This document shows, piece after piece, positions 14,855 to 24,028 of a stretch of DNA of 64,000 nucleotides. Below the pieces are notes generated by a model, which was not told the DNA's origin, did no database searches, and saw nothing but the letters and a program-made list of their open reading frames with translations. A program made the translations under genes and the position numbers. Positions within the stretch are counted from its first letter, which is position 1. Every line of letters begins with the position of its first letter. The DNA comes from J095 sp964517605. Its GTDB lineage: Bacteria > Chloroflexota > Anaerolineae > 4572-78 > J111. The stretch is taken from assembly GCA_964517605.1 (NCBI GenBank), contig CAZFCE010000010.1:1-64000 (forward strand), in the 5' to 3' direction.

Positions 14855-16063
14855 ATGAACCAGCCAAATAGGCAAGCGCAATTAAAGCATATTCAAAGAA
14901 ACTCGCTGATTATTGGCGTGGTGGGGTTGGTGATTGCCGCCGGCGGCGCGGTGATGAATCCTGCCGGTTTTTTTCAGGCGTATCTGCTGGGGTACGTGTT
15001 CTGGCTGCAACTGGCGCTGGGCTGCCTGGGAATTTTGATGATTCACCAGCTTACCGGCGGGCAGTGGGGCTTTACCATTCGCCGTTACCTAGAAACCGCC
15101 GCCGCAACCATCCCGGTGATGGCGCTGTTGTTCATTCCCATTTTGGTGGGCATTCCGGCGCTGTACCCGTGGGCCAACCCCGCCGTGGTCGCCGAGTCGC
15201 ACATGTTGCAGTACAAATCCGGCTGGCTGAACGTTCCCTTTTTTGTGGCCCGCAGCGCGTTCTACTTTGTAATCTGGTCGGCGCTGGCTTTCTTTTTAAA
15301 CCGATTGTCGTTGCGCCAGGACAAAACCGCCGACCCCGAAATTAATAACCGCTTAAAGTCGCTCAGCGCGCTGGGGATTATCCTCTTTGCCCTGTCGGCT
15401 ACTTTTGCCGCCTACGATTGGCTCATGTCCACCGACCCGCTGTGGTACTCATCCATGTACGGCGTAATTTTTATGGCGGGTGGGGCCATCAGCGCCATTG
15501 CCACGGCCATTTTGTTTACCCGCTACATGGCCGGCAAAAGCGCGGCACTGAACCGGCAGGCTACCATCTACATTTTTAATGATTTGGGCAATTTTTTGCT
15601 GGCCTTTGTTTCCTTTTGGGCTTACGTGTCGTTTTCGCAGTTTCTTATTCTGTGGTCGGCCAACCTGCCCGAAACCATCACCTGGTATATTTACCGCACT
15701 CAGGGCGGCTGGCAGGTGTTGGGGCTGATGCTGCTGGGCCTGGGCTTTTTTCTGCCCTTCCTGCTGCTGTTATCGCGGCGCAACAAGCGCAACCTCACCT
15801 TGTTGCTGGCGCTGGCCGTGTTTTTGCTGATGATGCGCTTTATTGATTTGTACTGGATTATTTTGCCCACTTTTTACCACAATGGCTTTACCTTTAACTG
15901 GATTTCTATCTTTACCGTGGCCGGAATTGGCGGAGTTTGGGGCTGGCTGCTGGTGCAAAACCTCAAAGGCAAGGCCCTGCTGCCGCTGCACGACCCGCGC
16001 TTTCCATCCGCGCCAAACCCGTTGAGCAAACCGCAGCTCAAGGAGGCTGTTGCCCATGAGTGA
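14855..16063 (+). CDS. actF: Alternative complex III subunit F, membrane subunit paralogous to ActC
   Basis: 402 residues with about ten predicted membrane helices. The pattern PAGFFQAYLLGYVFWLQLALGCLGILMIHQLTGGQWG near the start is characteristic of ActF. ActF and ActC form the membrane core; ActF lacks the quinol-binding features of ActC and is proposed in other systems to contribute to proton handling. The ATG follows GGAGGGTGCCGC. The 3' end overlaps the next gene by 8 bases, indicating translational coupling. Confidence 0.93.
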   Translation: MNQPNRQAQLKHIQRNSLIIGVVGLVIAAGGAVMNPAGFFQAYLLGYVFWLQLALGCLGILMIHQLTGGQWGFTIRRYLETAAATIPVMALLFIPILVGIPALYPWANPAVVAESHMLQYKSGWLNVPFFVARSAFYFVIWSALAFFLNRLSLRQDKTADPEINNRLKSLSALGIILFALSATFAAYDWLMSTDPLWYSSMYGVIFMAGGAISAIATAILFTRYMAGKSAALNRQATIYIFNDLGNFLLAFVSFWAYVSFSQFLILWSANLPETITWYIYRTQGGWQVLGLMLLGLGFFLPFLLLLSRRNKRNLTLLLALAVFLLMMRFIDLYWIILPTFYHNGFTFNWISIFTVAGIGGVWGWLLVQNLKGKALLPLHDPRFPSAPNPLSKPQLKEAVAHE

Positions 16064-16463
16064 TAAACATAATCACCCCTCCGCCAATACCGGCGTTGAT
16101 TACGAGCACAAGGATTTAAAACCCGGCTGGTTGGCCGGCGCGGCGGTGGGCATTCTGCTGGTAATGGTGAGCGCCATGCTGCTGCTCACGGTGTTGGTGG
16201 GCGGGCTGCAATCTCAGCGGCAGGCGCAAGAGGCCACGCCGCTGCCGTTTGTGGGCGTTCGGCCCACGCCGCCGTTACCCCGGCTTCAACCCAACCCCAT
16301 TGACGGTACGGTGGCCGAGGAGCAGTTATCTAAACTGCATCAACAGGAAGAGAAAATTTTAACCACGTATGGTTGGGTGGATAAAAACGCCGGCAAGGTT
16401 AGAGTGCCCATTACCACCGCCATCGAACTGCTCACGCCCGATACCGGTGAGCCGCCCAAATAA
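16056..16463 (+). CDS. Small one-helix membrane protein of the ACIII-oxidase operon
   Basis: 135 residues from the ATG at 16056, inside the end of actF and preceded by AAGGAGGCTGTTGCCC. One membrane helix (about residues 27-50) is followed by a Pro-rich segment (RPTPPLPRLQPNP) and a conserved-looking C-terminal motif (LTTYGWVDKNAGKVRVPI...AIELL). Small proteins with this ending recur between alternative complex III and SCO/cytochrome oxidase genes in other bacteria. It could be an accessory or ActG-like subunit or an assembly factor; this role is inferred from position. Confidence 0.75.
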   Translation: MSDKHNHPSANTGVDYEHKDLKPGWLAGAAVGILLVMVSAMLLLTVLVGGLQSQRQAQEATPLPFVGVRPTPPLPRLQPNPIDGTVAEEQLSKLHQQEEKILTTYGWVDKNAGKVRVPITTAIELLTPDTGEPPK

Positions 16464-16478
16464 AACCGTGAGCCGCGT

Positions 16479-17309
16479 ATGAACGTTTTTAAAAGCAAAT
16501 TGGTGTGGTTGTGGCTAATGCTGTTGTTGCTGTTGTGGCCGGCGCAATCCGGGCTGGCCCAGGGCAAATTGCCGCAGGATATTGTGACCGAGGTGCGGTT
16601 TGACCAAAAACTGGATGCCCAGGTTTCGGCGGATTTGGTCTTTACGGACTCCACCGGCCAAACGGTAAAACTGGGCAATTATTTTGGCGATAAACCCACC
16701 ATTTTGCTACTGGGTTATTACGAATGCCCCATGCTTTGCTCGCTGGTTAGAAACGGCCTGTTTGAAAGCATGAAAAAGCTCAATTTTGCCGTTGGCCGGG
16801 AATACCAGGTGCTCATTGTGAGCATTGATCCGCGAGAAACGCCGGAACAGGCCGAGACCAAACGCCGCGCCTCAATTTTGGAATACGGGCGTTCCAACTC
16901 AACCGCCGGCTGGAATTTTTTGGTGGGCACTGAGGAAAATATCAAACAACTGGCTGACGCCATTGGCTTTGTGTATGTGTACGACGCCAAAACCGACCAG
17001 TACGCCCACCCCAGCGGGATTGTGGTTTTAACGCCGCAGGGCAAAATATCGCGCTATTTTTACGGGATTGAGTTTCCGGCCACCACGTTGCGGCTGGGTC
17101 TGGTTGAAGCGGCGGCCAACAAAATCGGTTCGCCGGTTGATAAACTTTTGCTCACCTGCTACCACTACGATCCGGTTTCGGGCGAGTACACCCTGGCGAT
17201 TATGACCATTGTCCGGGTGATTGGCTTTTTCACCATTGTGATTATTGGCGGCGCGCTTTTTTTTATGCTCCGGCGAGATTGGGGCAATTCGCCGCCCCGA
17301 CCAGTTTAA
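16479..17309 (+). CDS. SCO1/SenC-family copper chaperone for cytochrome oxidase
   Basis: 276 residues with an N-terminal signal/anchor, a thioredoxin-like domain and a C-terminal membrane helix (VIGFFTIVIIGGALFFML). The copper-binding CxxxC is in YYECPMLCSLV; the partner His is in QYAHPSGIV. SCO proteins deliver copper to the CuA site of subunit II. The extra C-terminal helix is common in SCO proteins of ACIII-oxidase operons. It lies directly upstream of ctaC, which fits this role. Confidence 0.92.
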   Translation: MNVFKSKLVWLWLMLLLLLWPAQSGLAQGKLPQDIVTEVRFDQKLDAQVSADLVFTDSTGQTVKLGNYFGDKPTILLLGYYECPMLCSLVRNGLFESMKKLNFAVGREYQVLIVSIDPRETPEQAETKRRASILEYGRSNSTAGWNFLVGTEENIKQLADAIGFVYVYDAKTDQYAHPSGIVVLTPQGKISRYFYGIEFPATTLRLGLVEAAANKIGSPVDKLLLTCYHYDPVSGEYTLAIMTIVRVIGFFTIVIIGGALFFMLRRDWGNSPPRPV

Positions 17310-17349
17310 ATTGGGCGCATGCTCAAATTTTTAGGTGAGGTTGACAGCT

Positions 17350-18291
17350 ATGGACAATTTTTCTTTCTTCCCCGCAGAGGCCTCAACAATGGCCAGCCGC
17401 ATCGACTCGCTCTACTTTACGCTGGTGGGCCTTAGCATATTTTTTGCCATAACTATTGCCGTTTTTGTAGTGTTTTTTGGCATTAGATACCGCAAAAGTA
17501 CCCAGGTTGACCGTTCTAATGTGCTGCACGAAAGCATGGCCCTTGAGTTTGGCTGGTCGTTCATTCCGTTTTTACTGGCGATGGGCATTTTTGGCTGGTC
17601 GGCTATGCTGTACTTTGATATCAACACGCCGCCCAAAGACGCGCTGGAAATTTACGTAATCGGCAAACAGTGGATGTGGCAAATTCAGCATCCCGTGGGC
17701 AAAAGCGAAATCAACGAACTGCACGTGCCGGTAAACCAAAACATCAAGCTGATTATGACCTCGCAGGATGTGATTCACAGTTTTTACGTGCCGGCCTTCC
17801 GGCTAAAACAGGATGTGCTGCCGGGCCGGTACACCACGCTGTGGTTTGAGGCCACCCAAACCGGCGAGTACCACCTGTTTTGCGCCGAATATTGCGGCAC
17901 CGACCACTCGCAGATGATTGGCAAAGTGGTGGTTATGGAGCCGCAGGAGTACCAAAAATGGTTAACCGGCAGCGCCGTGGCCGCCGGCAGCGAATCTATG
18001 GCCGATGCCGGCAAGCGGCTGTTCACCGAAAACGGCTGCGTATCGTGCCATGTGGCCGGCGGCGGCGGGATTGGGCCATCGCTGGTGGGAGTTTACGGCA
18101 GCAAAGTAAAACTGGACACCGGCGAAACCGTTACCGTTGACGATGCGTACATTCGCGAGTCAATCCTTAACCCCGCCGCTAAAGTTGTGATTGGCTACAA
18201 ACCGGTGATGTCGCCTTACCAGGGCATTGTCAGCGAAGGCAACATTTTGCAACTGGTGGCTTACATCAAATCGTTAAATAGCGGGCAGTAG
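17350..18291 (+). CDS. ctaC: Cytochrome c oxidase subunit II with fused cytochrome c domain (caa3 type)
   Basis: I take the ATG at 17350 (313 residues). Two N-terminal membrane helices precede the cupredoxin domain. The CuA ligands are in CAEYCGTDHSQM, with the earlier His in VIHSFYVPAF. After residue about 215 a class I cytochrome c domain is fused, with CVSCH and a distal Met in YKPVMSPYQG. The fusion defines a caa3-type oxidase that accepts electrons directly through its own haem c, here presumably from ActE or ActA. Confidence 0.95.
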   Translation: MDNFSFFPAEASTMASRIDSLYFTLVGLSIFFAITIAVFVVFFGIRYRKSTQVDRSNVLHESMALEFGWSFIPFLLAMGIFGWSAMLYFDINTPPKDALEIYVIGKQWMWQIQHPVGKSEINELHVPVNQNIKLIMTSQDVIHSFYVPAFRLKQDVLPGRYTTLWFEATQTGEYHLFCAEYCGTDHSQMIGKVVVMEPQEYQKWLTGSAVAAGSESMADAGKRLFTENGCVSCHVAGGGGIGPSLVGVYGSKVKLDTGETVTVDDAYIRESILNPAAKVVIGYKPVMSPYQGIVSEGNILQLVAYIKSLNSGQ

Positions 18292-18311
18292 CGCAAAAGG
18301 AGGAATTGCAC

Positions 18312-19958
18312 ATGACTGTCTCTTCACCCTCGGTTAAACCTGGCCGGCCCGAAGAAAATTATCTCAACTGGGCGTATGGCGTAAAATCCTGGCTGCTCAG
18401 CACCGACCACAAACGCATTGGCATTTTGTACCTGGCGTCCATTACCATGTTTTTTATTTTTGGGGGGATGGCCGCGTCGTTAATCCGGCTGGATTTGCTC
18501 ACGCCCAATGGCGATTTGCTCAGTTCGGACAATTACAACAAAACGTTTACGTTGCACGGCGTAATTATGGTGTTTTTCTTCCTCATCCCCTCGATTCCGG
18601 CCACGCTGGGCAACTTTTTAATCCCCATTATGATTGGGGCCAAAGATTTGGCCTTTCCCCGGTTAAACCTGGCCAGTTGGTACGTGTACATGGTGGGCGG
18701 TTTTTTTACCATGCTGGTGGTGGTGCTGGGCGGGGTTGATACCGGCTGGACGTTTTACACGCCCTACAGCAGCACCTACGCCAACTCGGCGGTGATACTT
18801 TCGGCGGTGGGGATTTTTGTGGCCGGTTTTTCTTCCATCTTCACGGCCATTAATTTTTTGGTCACTATCCACAAAATGCGCGCGCCGGGGCTAACCTGGT
18901 TTAGATTGCCGCTGTTTGTGTGGGCGCTGTACGCCACCAGCATCATCATCTTATTGGGCACGCCGGTGCTGGCAATTACCCTGCTGCTGGTGGGCGCAGA
19001 ACGGCTTTTTCACATTGGTATTTTTGACCCCGCGCTGGGCGGCGACCCAATTTTGTTTCAGCATTTGTTCTGGTTTTACTCGCACCCGGCGGTATACATT
19101 ATGATATTGCCCTCAATGGGCGTTATCAGCGAATTGATTACAACTTTTACCAAACGGCGTATTTTTGGTTACAAAGCCATCGCCCTGTCCAGTTTGGCCA
19201 TTGCCCTGCTGGGGTTTTTGGTGTGGGGCCACCACATGTTTGTGAGCAGCCAATCCATGTACGCCGGGTTGGTGTTTTCAATCCTCACTTTTTTGGTGGC
19301 CATTCCGTCGGCCATCAAAGTGTTCAACTGGACGGCCACGCTCTACAAAGGCCGCATTGAATACAAAACGCCGATGGTTTATGCGCTGGGGTTCATTGGC
19401 TTGTTTACCGTGGGAGGGCTAACCGGCCTGTTTTTGGGCACGGCGGCGGTTGATGTGCACGTAACCGATACCTATTTTGTGGTGGCGCACTTTCATTATG
19501 TAATGGTGGGCGCCACCATCATGGCCTATTTGGGCGGGCTGCATTACTGGTGGCCCAAAATTACCGGCAAACTCTACAGCGAAGGCTGGGGCATTTCCTC
19601 GGCGCTGCTGATTTTTGTGGGCTTTAACCTCACCTTTTTCCCGCAGTTTATTATGGGCTACATGGGCATGCCGCGCCGTTACCACATTTACCCGATTGAG
19701 TTTCAACCGTACCACATTGCCTCTACGGCGGGGGCCACGGTGATGGCGGTTGGTTACATTTTGCCGCTTCTTTACCTTACTATGTCGCTGTTTATGGGCA
19801 AAAAGGCCGAGGCCAATCCGTGGGGGGCCACCGGCCTGGAATGGACAATCGCCTCGCCGCCCCCGCACGAAAACTTTGCCCAAACTCCCATTGTTACCCA
19901 GGAAGCTTACGCTTACCCCGAAGAATCTGCTCAAAAAGAGGTGGCTGATGGCGCATAA
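18312..19958 (+). CDS. ctaD: Cytochrome c oxidase subunit I, A2-type haem-copper oxidase
   Basis: 548 residues from the ATG at 18312, after AAAAGGAGGAATTGCAC; twelve membrane helices. The catalytic core is clear: the helix VI motif reads FYSHPAVYIM rather than GHPEVY, so the D-channel Glu is replaced by the Tyr-Ser pair that defines subtype A2. WGHHMF supplies CuB His ligands, and HVTDTYFVVAHFHYVMVG supplies the haem a3 and a His ligands. It reduces O2 to water with proton pumping. The 3' end overlaps ctaE by 11 bases. Confidence 0.97.
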   Translation: MTVSSPSVKPGRPEENYLNWAYGVKSWLLSTDHKRIGILYLASITMFFIFGGMAASLIRLDLLTPNGDLLSSDNYNKTFTLHGVIMVFFFLIPSIPATLGNFLIPIMIGAKDLAFPRLNLASWYVYMVGGFFTMLVVVLGGVDTGWTFYTPYSSTYANSAVILSAVGIFVAGFSSIFTAINFLVTIHKMRAPGLTWFRLPLFVWALYATSIIILLGTPVLAITLLLVGAERLFHIGIFDPALGGDPILFQHLFWFYSHPAVYIMILPSMGVISELITTFTKRRIFGYKAIALSSLAIALLGFLVWGHHMFVSSQSMYAGLVFSILTFLVAIPSAIKVFNWTATLYKGRIEYKTPMVYALGFIGLFTVGGLTGLFLGTAAVDVHVTDTYFVVAHFHYVMVGATIMAYLGGLHYWWPKITGKLYSEGWGISSALLIFVGFNLTFFPQFIMGYMGMPRRYHIYPIEFQPYHIASTAGATVMAVGYILPLLYLTMSLFMGKKAEANPWGATGLEWTIASPPPHENFAQTPIVTQEAYAYPEESAQKEVADGA

Positions 19959-20604
19959 AACGGCGGTGGTTGCTCCCTATTTTCACGATATTGACCAGCA
20001 GCGCGAGGTGAACACGCTGGGCATGTGGGCCTTTTTGGCCACCGAAGTGATGTTCTTTGGCGGCCTGTTTCTGGCCTACGTGATTTACCGTTTTTCTTAT
20101 CCGGTGGCTTTTGCCGAAGGCAGCCGGGAACTCAATATAGTTCTGGGCACTATCAACACCGTTATTCTCCTTACCAGCAGTTTTACCATGGTTTTGGCCG
20201 TCCATTCGGCCCAAACCGACCACAAACGCCGGCTGGTGTTGTTTTTGGCGCTGACCATTTTGCTGGGGCTGGTGTTTTTGGGCATAAAAAGCGTTGAATA
20301 TTACGAGAAATTTGCCCACCACCTCATCCCCGGTGCCGGGTTTGTGTGGAACGGTTCGCACGACGGCCAGGTTCAGTTGTTTATCAGCCTGTATTTTGTG
20401 ACCACCGGGCTGCACGCCATCCACATGATTATCGGCATGGGCGTGCTCACTTACTTTTTAATCAAGGCGTTGCTGGGCCGGTTCAACTCGCTCAATTACG
20501 ATCCGGTGGAGATGGTGGCCCTGTATTGGCACTTTGTTGATATTGCCTGGGTTTTTATTTTTCCGCTGTACTACCTGATCGAACGCTACGGGCTACCGGG
20601 TTAA
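19948..20604 (+). CDS. ctaE: Cytochrome c oxidase subunit III
   Basis: 218 residues. The ATG at 19948 lies inside the end of ctaD and is preceded by GAGGTGGCTG, giving a start (MAHKTAVVAPYFHDIDQQRE) typical of bacterial subunit III. About five membrane helices are visible; ATEVMFFGGLFLAYVIYR and LHAIHMIIGMGVL are family hallmarks, as is the last helix, YWHFVDIAWVFIFPLYYL. It stabilises the proton-pumping core of the oxidase. Confidence 0.95.
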   Translation: MAHKTAVVAPYFHDIDQQREVNTLGMWAFLATEVMFFGGLFLAYVIYRFSYPVAFAEGSRELNIVLGTINTVILLTSSFTMVLAVHSAQTDHKRRLVLFLALTILLGLVFLGIKSVEYYEKFAHHLIPGAGFVWNGSHDGQVQLFISLYFVTTGLHAIHMIIGMGVLTYFLIKALLGRFNSLNYDPVEMVALYWHFVDIAWVFIFPLYYLIERYGLPG

Positions 20605-20617
20605 AAAGGAGGACACC

Positions 20618-20962
20618 ATGCAATCCAACCAAAATTCGCACCACATTGTATCGGTAAAAACTTATCTGCTGGTTTTTGTGGCGCTGCTGGCGCTGGCTGC
20701 CGCCACCATCGGCGCGGCCTTTATCAATCTGGAGCCGTTCAATAATCTGGTGGCGTTGGCCATTGCCGTAACCAAAGCCGTCCTGATTCTGTCCTTTTTT
20801 ATGCACCTTAAATACAGCAGCCGGCTTACTTTGGTTGTGGCCGGCATGGGCTTTTTCTGGCTGATTATCCTGTTTGTCATCACTTTGGGCGATTATATGG
20901 CGCGCGGCAGCATCCCCGGGATGTTCGGCCCGCAATCGGTGTTTAACCCGTGGCTCAATTGA
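20618..20962 (+). CDS. Cytochrome c oxidase subunit IV (prokaryotic caa3 type)
   Basis: 114 residues with three hydrophobic helices and the family signature AVTKAVLILSFFMHLKYSSRL. It is the small fourth subunit of bacterial aa3/caa3 oxidases. The ATG follows AAAGGAGGACACC, 13 bases after ctaE. It closes the operon and is followed by an intrinsic terminator. Confidence 0.92.
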   Translation: MQSNQNSHHIVSVKTYLLVFVALLALAAATIGAAFINLEPFNNLVALAIAVTKAVLILSFFMHLKYSSRLTLVVAGMGFFWLIILFVITLGDYMARGSIPGMFGPQSVFNPWLN

Positions 20963-20987
20963 GCTACCCGTTTTTAGTTACCCCACA

Positions 20988-21014
20988 AGCGACGGCCTCC
21001 CGTCGCTTTTTTTA
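20988..21014 (+). terminator. Intrinsic terminator of the respiratory operon
   Basis: AGCGACGG and CCGTCGCT pair over 8 bp with a short loop and run into TTTTTTTA. Confidence 0.92.
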
Positions 21015-21134
21015 TTTGCCCCCGCATGGCGCGGTTTATGATAATAGCTACAATGGGGGATAGACGCATTGGTATTTTGGGTTACTATTAAAAGCAAAGA
21101 GTACCACGGATTACACTTCGTTCAGAAGGCTGCA

Positions 21135-22691
21135 ATGGATGATGATAAGCTGCGGGCGCTGGTCATTGATGACAGCAAACAGGTTCGGGATTTTGTAATA
21201 GAATACGTGCTGGAACCCCACGGGTTTGAAGTGGACGTGGCTGTTAACGGCCTGGATGGACTGCACAAAGCCATCAATACCGCCCCCGATGTAATTTTAA
21301 TGGATTACGAAATGCCCAAAATGACCGGGCTGGAAGTGCTGCGCGATTTACGCCAAAAATACCGCAGCACGGTGCCGGTTATTTTGATGACTTCGCATGG
21401 CTCCGAGCAGATTGCGGTTGAGGTGTTCCGGCTGGGCGTGCACGACTACATCATGAAGCCGTTCGATCCCCAGCACATGCTCGACGCCATTGAAAACGCG
21501 CTCTCCGTAACCCGGTTGCAACGTGAAAAAGAGGCGCTCACCCGCCGGATTATGCAGGCTAACCAGCAGCTTACCCAACACCTGGAAGAGCTAAACGCCC
21601 TGTACGAAGTGGGCAAATCCATCACTGCGTTGATGCAACCCAACGAACTGTTGGAGCGGATTGTGGATGCGGTGCTGCTGGTAACTCGCAGTAATGAATG
21701 CTCGCTGGAGTTGATGGATTTCGCTTCGGGCGAGGTTAAAAAGCGGCTCACCAAAACCCGGGCGGCGGAACACAACCATCCCGGCCAAACCCGCCTGTTA
21801 AATACCGGCGCGCTGGCGGCGAGCAAAATCAAACCCCTGGAAAAACTGGAACAATCGGTGTTAAAAGTGCCCATTCAGGTGGGCAAAAAGGTGTTTGGCG
21901 CGCTCAGCATCCAAAAAGGCGTTGACAGCGATTTTACCCGCCACGATAACCGCCTGCTGGGCATGCTGGCCGACTACGCCGCAATTGCCATTCAGAATAT
22001 GCAGTTGGTGCGGCAAATCCAAACCACCAAAGAGCGCGAAAAGCAGCACATTCGCGGCCTGTTTGAGCGGTACGTGGCACCTTCTGTGGTAAAGCAATTG
22101 CTGGCCGAACCCGACAAGGTGAGTTTGGGCGGCAAACGGCAAACGCTCACCATTTTATTTGCCGATGTGCGCGGGTTTAGCACCTTTAGCGCCAGAATTT
22201 CGCCGGAGGTGCTGATTGAACTGCTCAACCAGTACATGCGCGTGGCCGCCGATGCGGTGCTGGCCCAGGAAGGCACGCTCGATAAATTTATGGGCGATGC
22301 CGTGATGGCCTTTTTTAACGCGCCCCTAATGCAACCCGACCACCCGATTCGGGCGGTGCGGGCCGCCTGGAACATGCGCCGTGCCGTAAAAGAACTGCAC
22401 CGCCGCCTGCCGCCGGCCTATCACCTTAATTTTGGCATTGGCGTGGGCATTGGCGATGCCGTGGTGGGCAATGTGGGCACCTCGCAAATGATGAACTACA
22501 CCGTCATTGGCGATTCGGTCAACAAGGTTAAGCGCCTGCAAGAAAACGCCAAAGGCGGGCAAATCCTCATTAGCCAGGTTACGTACCACATGGTGCAGGA
22601 ATACATCGAGGCCCAATCACTGGGCGAGGTTCAACTCAAAGGCCAGCCCTACCCGGAACTGGTGTACGAAGTGTTGAACGTTGAAAGTTAA
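21135..22691 (+). CDS. Response regulator-GAF-class III adenylate/guanylate cyclase
   Basis: I prefer the ATG at 21135 (518 residues) over a TTG at 21069. The receiver domain (residues 5-122) has the acidic pair D12-D13, phospho-Asp D57 (LMDYEMP) and K108 (MKPF). A coiled-coil segment (125-160) leads to a GAF domain (about 160-295). A class III cyclase domain follows (about 335-500) with metal-binding D344 (FADVRGFS) and D388 (DKFMGDAV) and the substrate-specifying K384, favouring ATP. GIGVGIGDAVVGNVG and YTVIGDSVN are family motifs. It is probably a soluble phosphorelay-controlled cAMP producer. Its sensor kinase is not adjacent; the GAF kinase at 36498 is only a candidate. Confidence 0.92.
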   Translation: MDDDKLRALVIDDSKQVRDFVIEYVLEPHGFEVDVAVNGLDGLHKAINTAPDVILMDYEMPKMTGLEVLRDLRQKYRSTVPVILMTSHGSEQIAVEVFRLGVHDYIMKPFDPQHMLDAIENALSVTRLQREKEALTRRIMQANQQLTQHLEELNALYEVGKSITALMQPNELLERIVDAVLLVTRSNECSLELMDFASGEVKKRLTKTRAAEHNHPGQTRLLNTGALAASKIKPLEKLEQSVLKVPIQVGKKVFGALSIQKGVDSDFTRHDNRLLGMLADYAAIAIQNMQLVRQIQTTKEREKQHIRGLFERYVAPSVVKQLLAEPDKVSLGGKRQTLTILFADVRGFSTFSARISPEVLIELLNQYMRVAADAVLAQEGTLDKFMGDAVMAFFNAPLMQPDHPIRAVRAAWNMRRAVKELHRRLPPAYHLNFGIGVGIGDAVVGNVGTSQMMNYTVIGDSVNKVKRLQENAKGGQILISQVTYHMVQEYIEAQSLGEVQLKGQPYPELVYEVLNVES

Positions 22692-22727
22692 ACCGCAGCC
22701 TGGGGAATGGTTGTTCACAGCGTTGCC

Positions 22728-22754
22728 GGTCACGTTCCAAACGTGGCCTTTTTT
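22728..22754 (+). terminator. Intrinsic terminator after the cyclase gene
   Basis: GGTCACGTT and AACGTGGCC pair over 9 bp (one G-U) around CCA, followed by TTTTTT. Confidence 0.88.
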
Positions 22755-22775
22755 ATGCCCAAAAGCCGACTGCTT

Positions 22776-22872
22776 GACAGTTTTCAACGCGAATGTTGTG
22801 ATAAAATTCTCTGGAAAATTCGTAATATTCGCCCAATTCGGGGTATTCGCGTTAAAAATTTGCGGTTTCATA
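22776..22872. repeat. Dispersed inverted-repeat element, copy 2
   Basis: It begins GACAGTTTTCAACGCGAATG and ends ATTCGCGTTAAAAATTTGC followed by GGTTTCA. The arms are inverted repeats of each other (CAACGCGAAT against ATTCGCGTTA). The copy at 28172 shares both ends with a different, shorter centre. Non-coding, resembling a MITE or REP-like element. Confidence 0.65.
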
Positions 22873-22884
22873 CCCAAAGCTATC

Positions 22885-22920
22885 ACCTTTCTGGATGCTA
22901 AACAGCTTCCAGAAAGGTTT
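22885..22920. terminator. Strong hairpin, possible terminator
   Basis: ACCTTTCTGGA and TCCAGAAAGGT form a perfect 11-bp stem with a 12-nt loop, followed on the plus strand by TTTCT. Together with the hairpins at 22728 and 22949 it fills the otherwise gene-free stretch 22692-23119. Confidence 0.5.
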
Positions 22921-22948
22921 TCTCCGGTCACTACAATTTACAATTCAC

Positions 22949-22983
22949 GGGGCGGTTTCGATGCCCGAAACCGCCCTTTTTTT
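22949..22983 (+). terminator. Intrinsic terminator-type hairpin
   Basis: GGGCGGTTTCG and CGAAACCGCCC pair over 11 bp with a 5-nt loop, followed by TTTTTTT. It is a second complete terminator after the cyclase gene; no gene lies between the two, so it may end a short unannotated transcript. Confidence 0.75.
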
Positions 22984-23034
22984 GCGTTTGGCCGGGAACG
23001 GCGGCCCAAAATTTAGGCCATCGGGTTAACGGGC

Positions 23035-23063
23035 TTGGCGTTTCGGCAAATTACTGCTATCCT
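23035..23063 (+). promoter_or_regulatory. Promoter of the phosphoesterase gene
   Basis: TTGGCG at 23035-23040, a 17-bp spacer, then TATCCT at 23058-23063, preceded by TGC (extended -10). The start codon is at 23120. Confidence 0.5.
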
Positions 23064-23119
23064 TATTTAAGTTGCGTTAGTTGTTTTTGGGTAACTGTAA
23101 TTTGGTTGAGAGCCAAACC

Positions 23120-23950
23120 ATGCCGGTGAGTCGCCGTAAATTTTTGGGAATGTCCGTTGCGGCGCTGGGGAGCGCCCTGGCGCTATCTACCGGCTACCTG
23201 TATTGGGAAAGCCGGCTGGCGCTGGAACGGGTACAAATCCCTATAAAAAACCTTCATCCGGCACTGGAAGGATTTACTATTGTTCAACTCAGCGATTTTC
23301 ACTTTGATTCTTCCGTTGAAATTGAGTTGATAAAACAGGCGGTGGCGCTGGCTAACAGCCTTAACCCCGATGTGCTGGTGTTGGGCGGCGATTATGTTAC
23401 CTTTACCGCCGAATCCATATTTGAGTTGGGGCCGCTTTTGGCCGGGCTGAACGCTCGCCACGGCGTGTTTGGCATCATTGGCAACCACGATATTTGGACC
23501 GATTTGCCGGTGGTAAAACAGGGTTTAGCCGAGGCCCGGTTGCCGCTGCTGGTAAACCAGGGCGTGCCGCTGGCGGTGGGCAAAGCTCAACTTTACCTGG
23601 CCGGGCTGGACGACGCCTGGAATGGCCGGCCCAACCTGCGCGCCGCGCTGGCCGATTGTCCGCCGGACGCGCCGGTGGTGTTGCTGGCCCACGAGCCGGA
23701 TCCGGCGGACTATTATGCGCAGGATGCGCGCGTTTCGCTGCAACTTTCGGGGCACAGCCACGGCGGGCAGGTAAGGCTGCCGGGCGGCAGCGCCCTGATT
23801 TTGCCGTATCTGGGCCAAAAATATGATATGGGGTTGTATCGGGTTAACCAAACCTGGGTGTATACCAACCGGGGGTTGGGCACGGTGGTTGAGCCAGTCC
23901 GGCTCAATTGCGCGCCCGAAGTTACCGAATTTACCCTGGTTGGGGCTTGA
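23120..23950 (+). CDS. Tat-exported metallophosphoesterase (YaeI/YkuE type)
   Basis: The ATG at 23120 gives 276 residues starting with a twin-arginine signal (SRRKFLGM). Calcineurin-like phosphoesterase motifs are complete: LSDFHFD, VLGGDYV, GIIGNHD, LLAHEPD and LSGHSHGGQ, all binuclear metal ligands. The family includes YaeI/YkuE, acting outside the cytoplasmic membrane on lipid or UDP-sugar phosphates; the substrate here is not known. It stands alone between terminators and the FHA gene. Confidence 0.9.
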   Translation: MPVSRRKFLGMSVAALGSALALSTGYLYWESRLALERVQIPIKNLHPALEGFTIVQLSDFHFDSSVEIELIKQAVALANSLNPDVLVLGGDYVTFTAESIFELGPLLAGLNARHGVFGIIGNHDIWTDLPVVKQGLAEARLPLLVNQGVPLAVGKAQLYLAGLDDAWNGRPNLRAALADCPPDAPVVLLAHEPDPADYYAQDARVSLQLSGHSHGGQVRLPGGSALILPYLGQKYDMGLYRVNQTWVYTNRGLGTVVEPVRLNCAPEVTEFTLVGA

Positions 23951-24028
23951 TTATCGCTTTAAATTGATTGTAAACTTACTAACAACCTGCGCTCAATAAT
24001 TGGCAGGATAAATATCTGGAGGGAGAAG

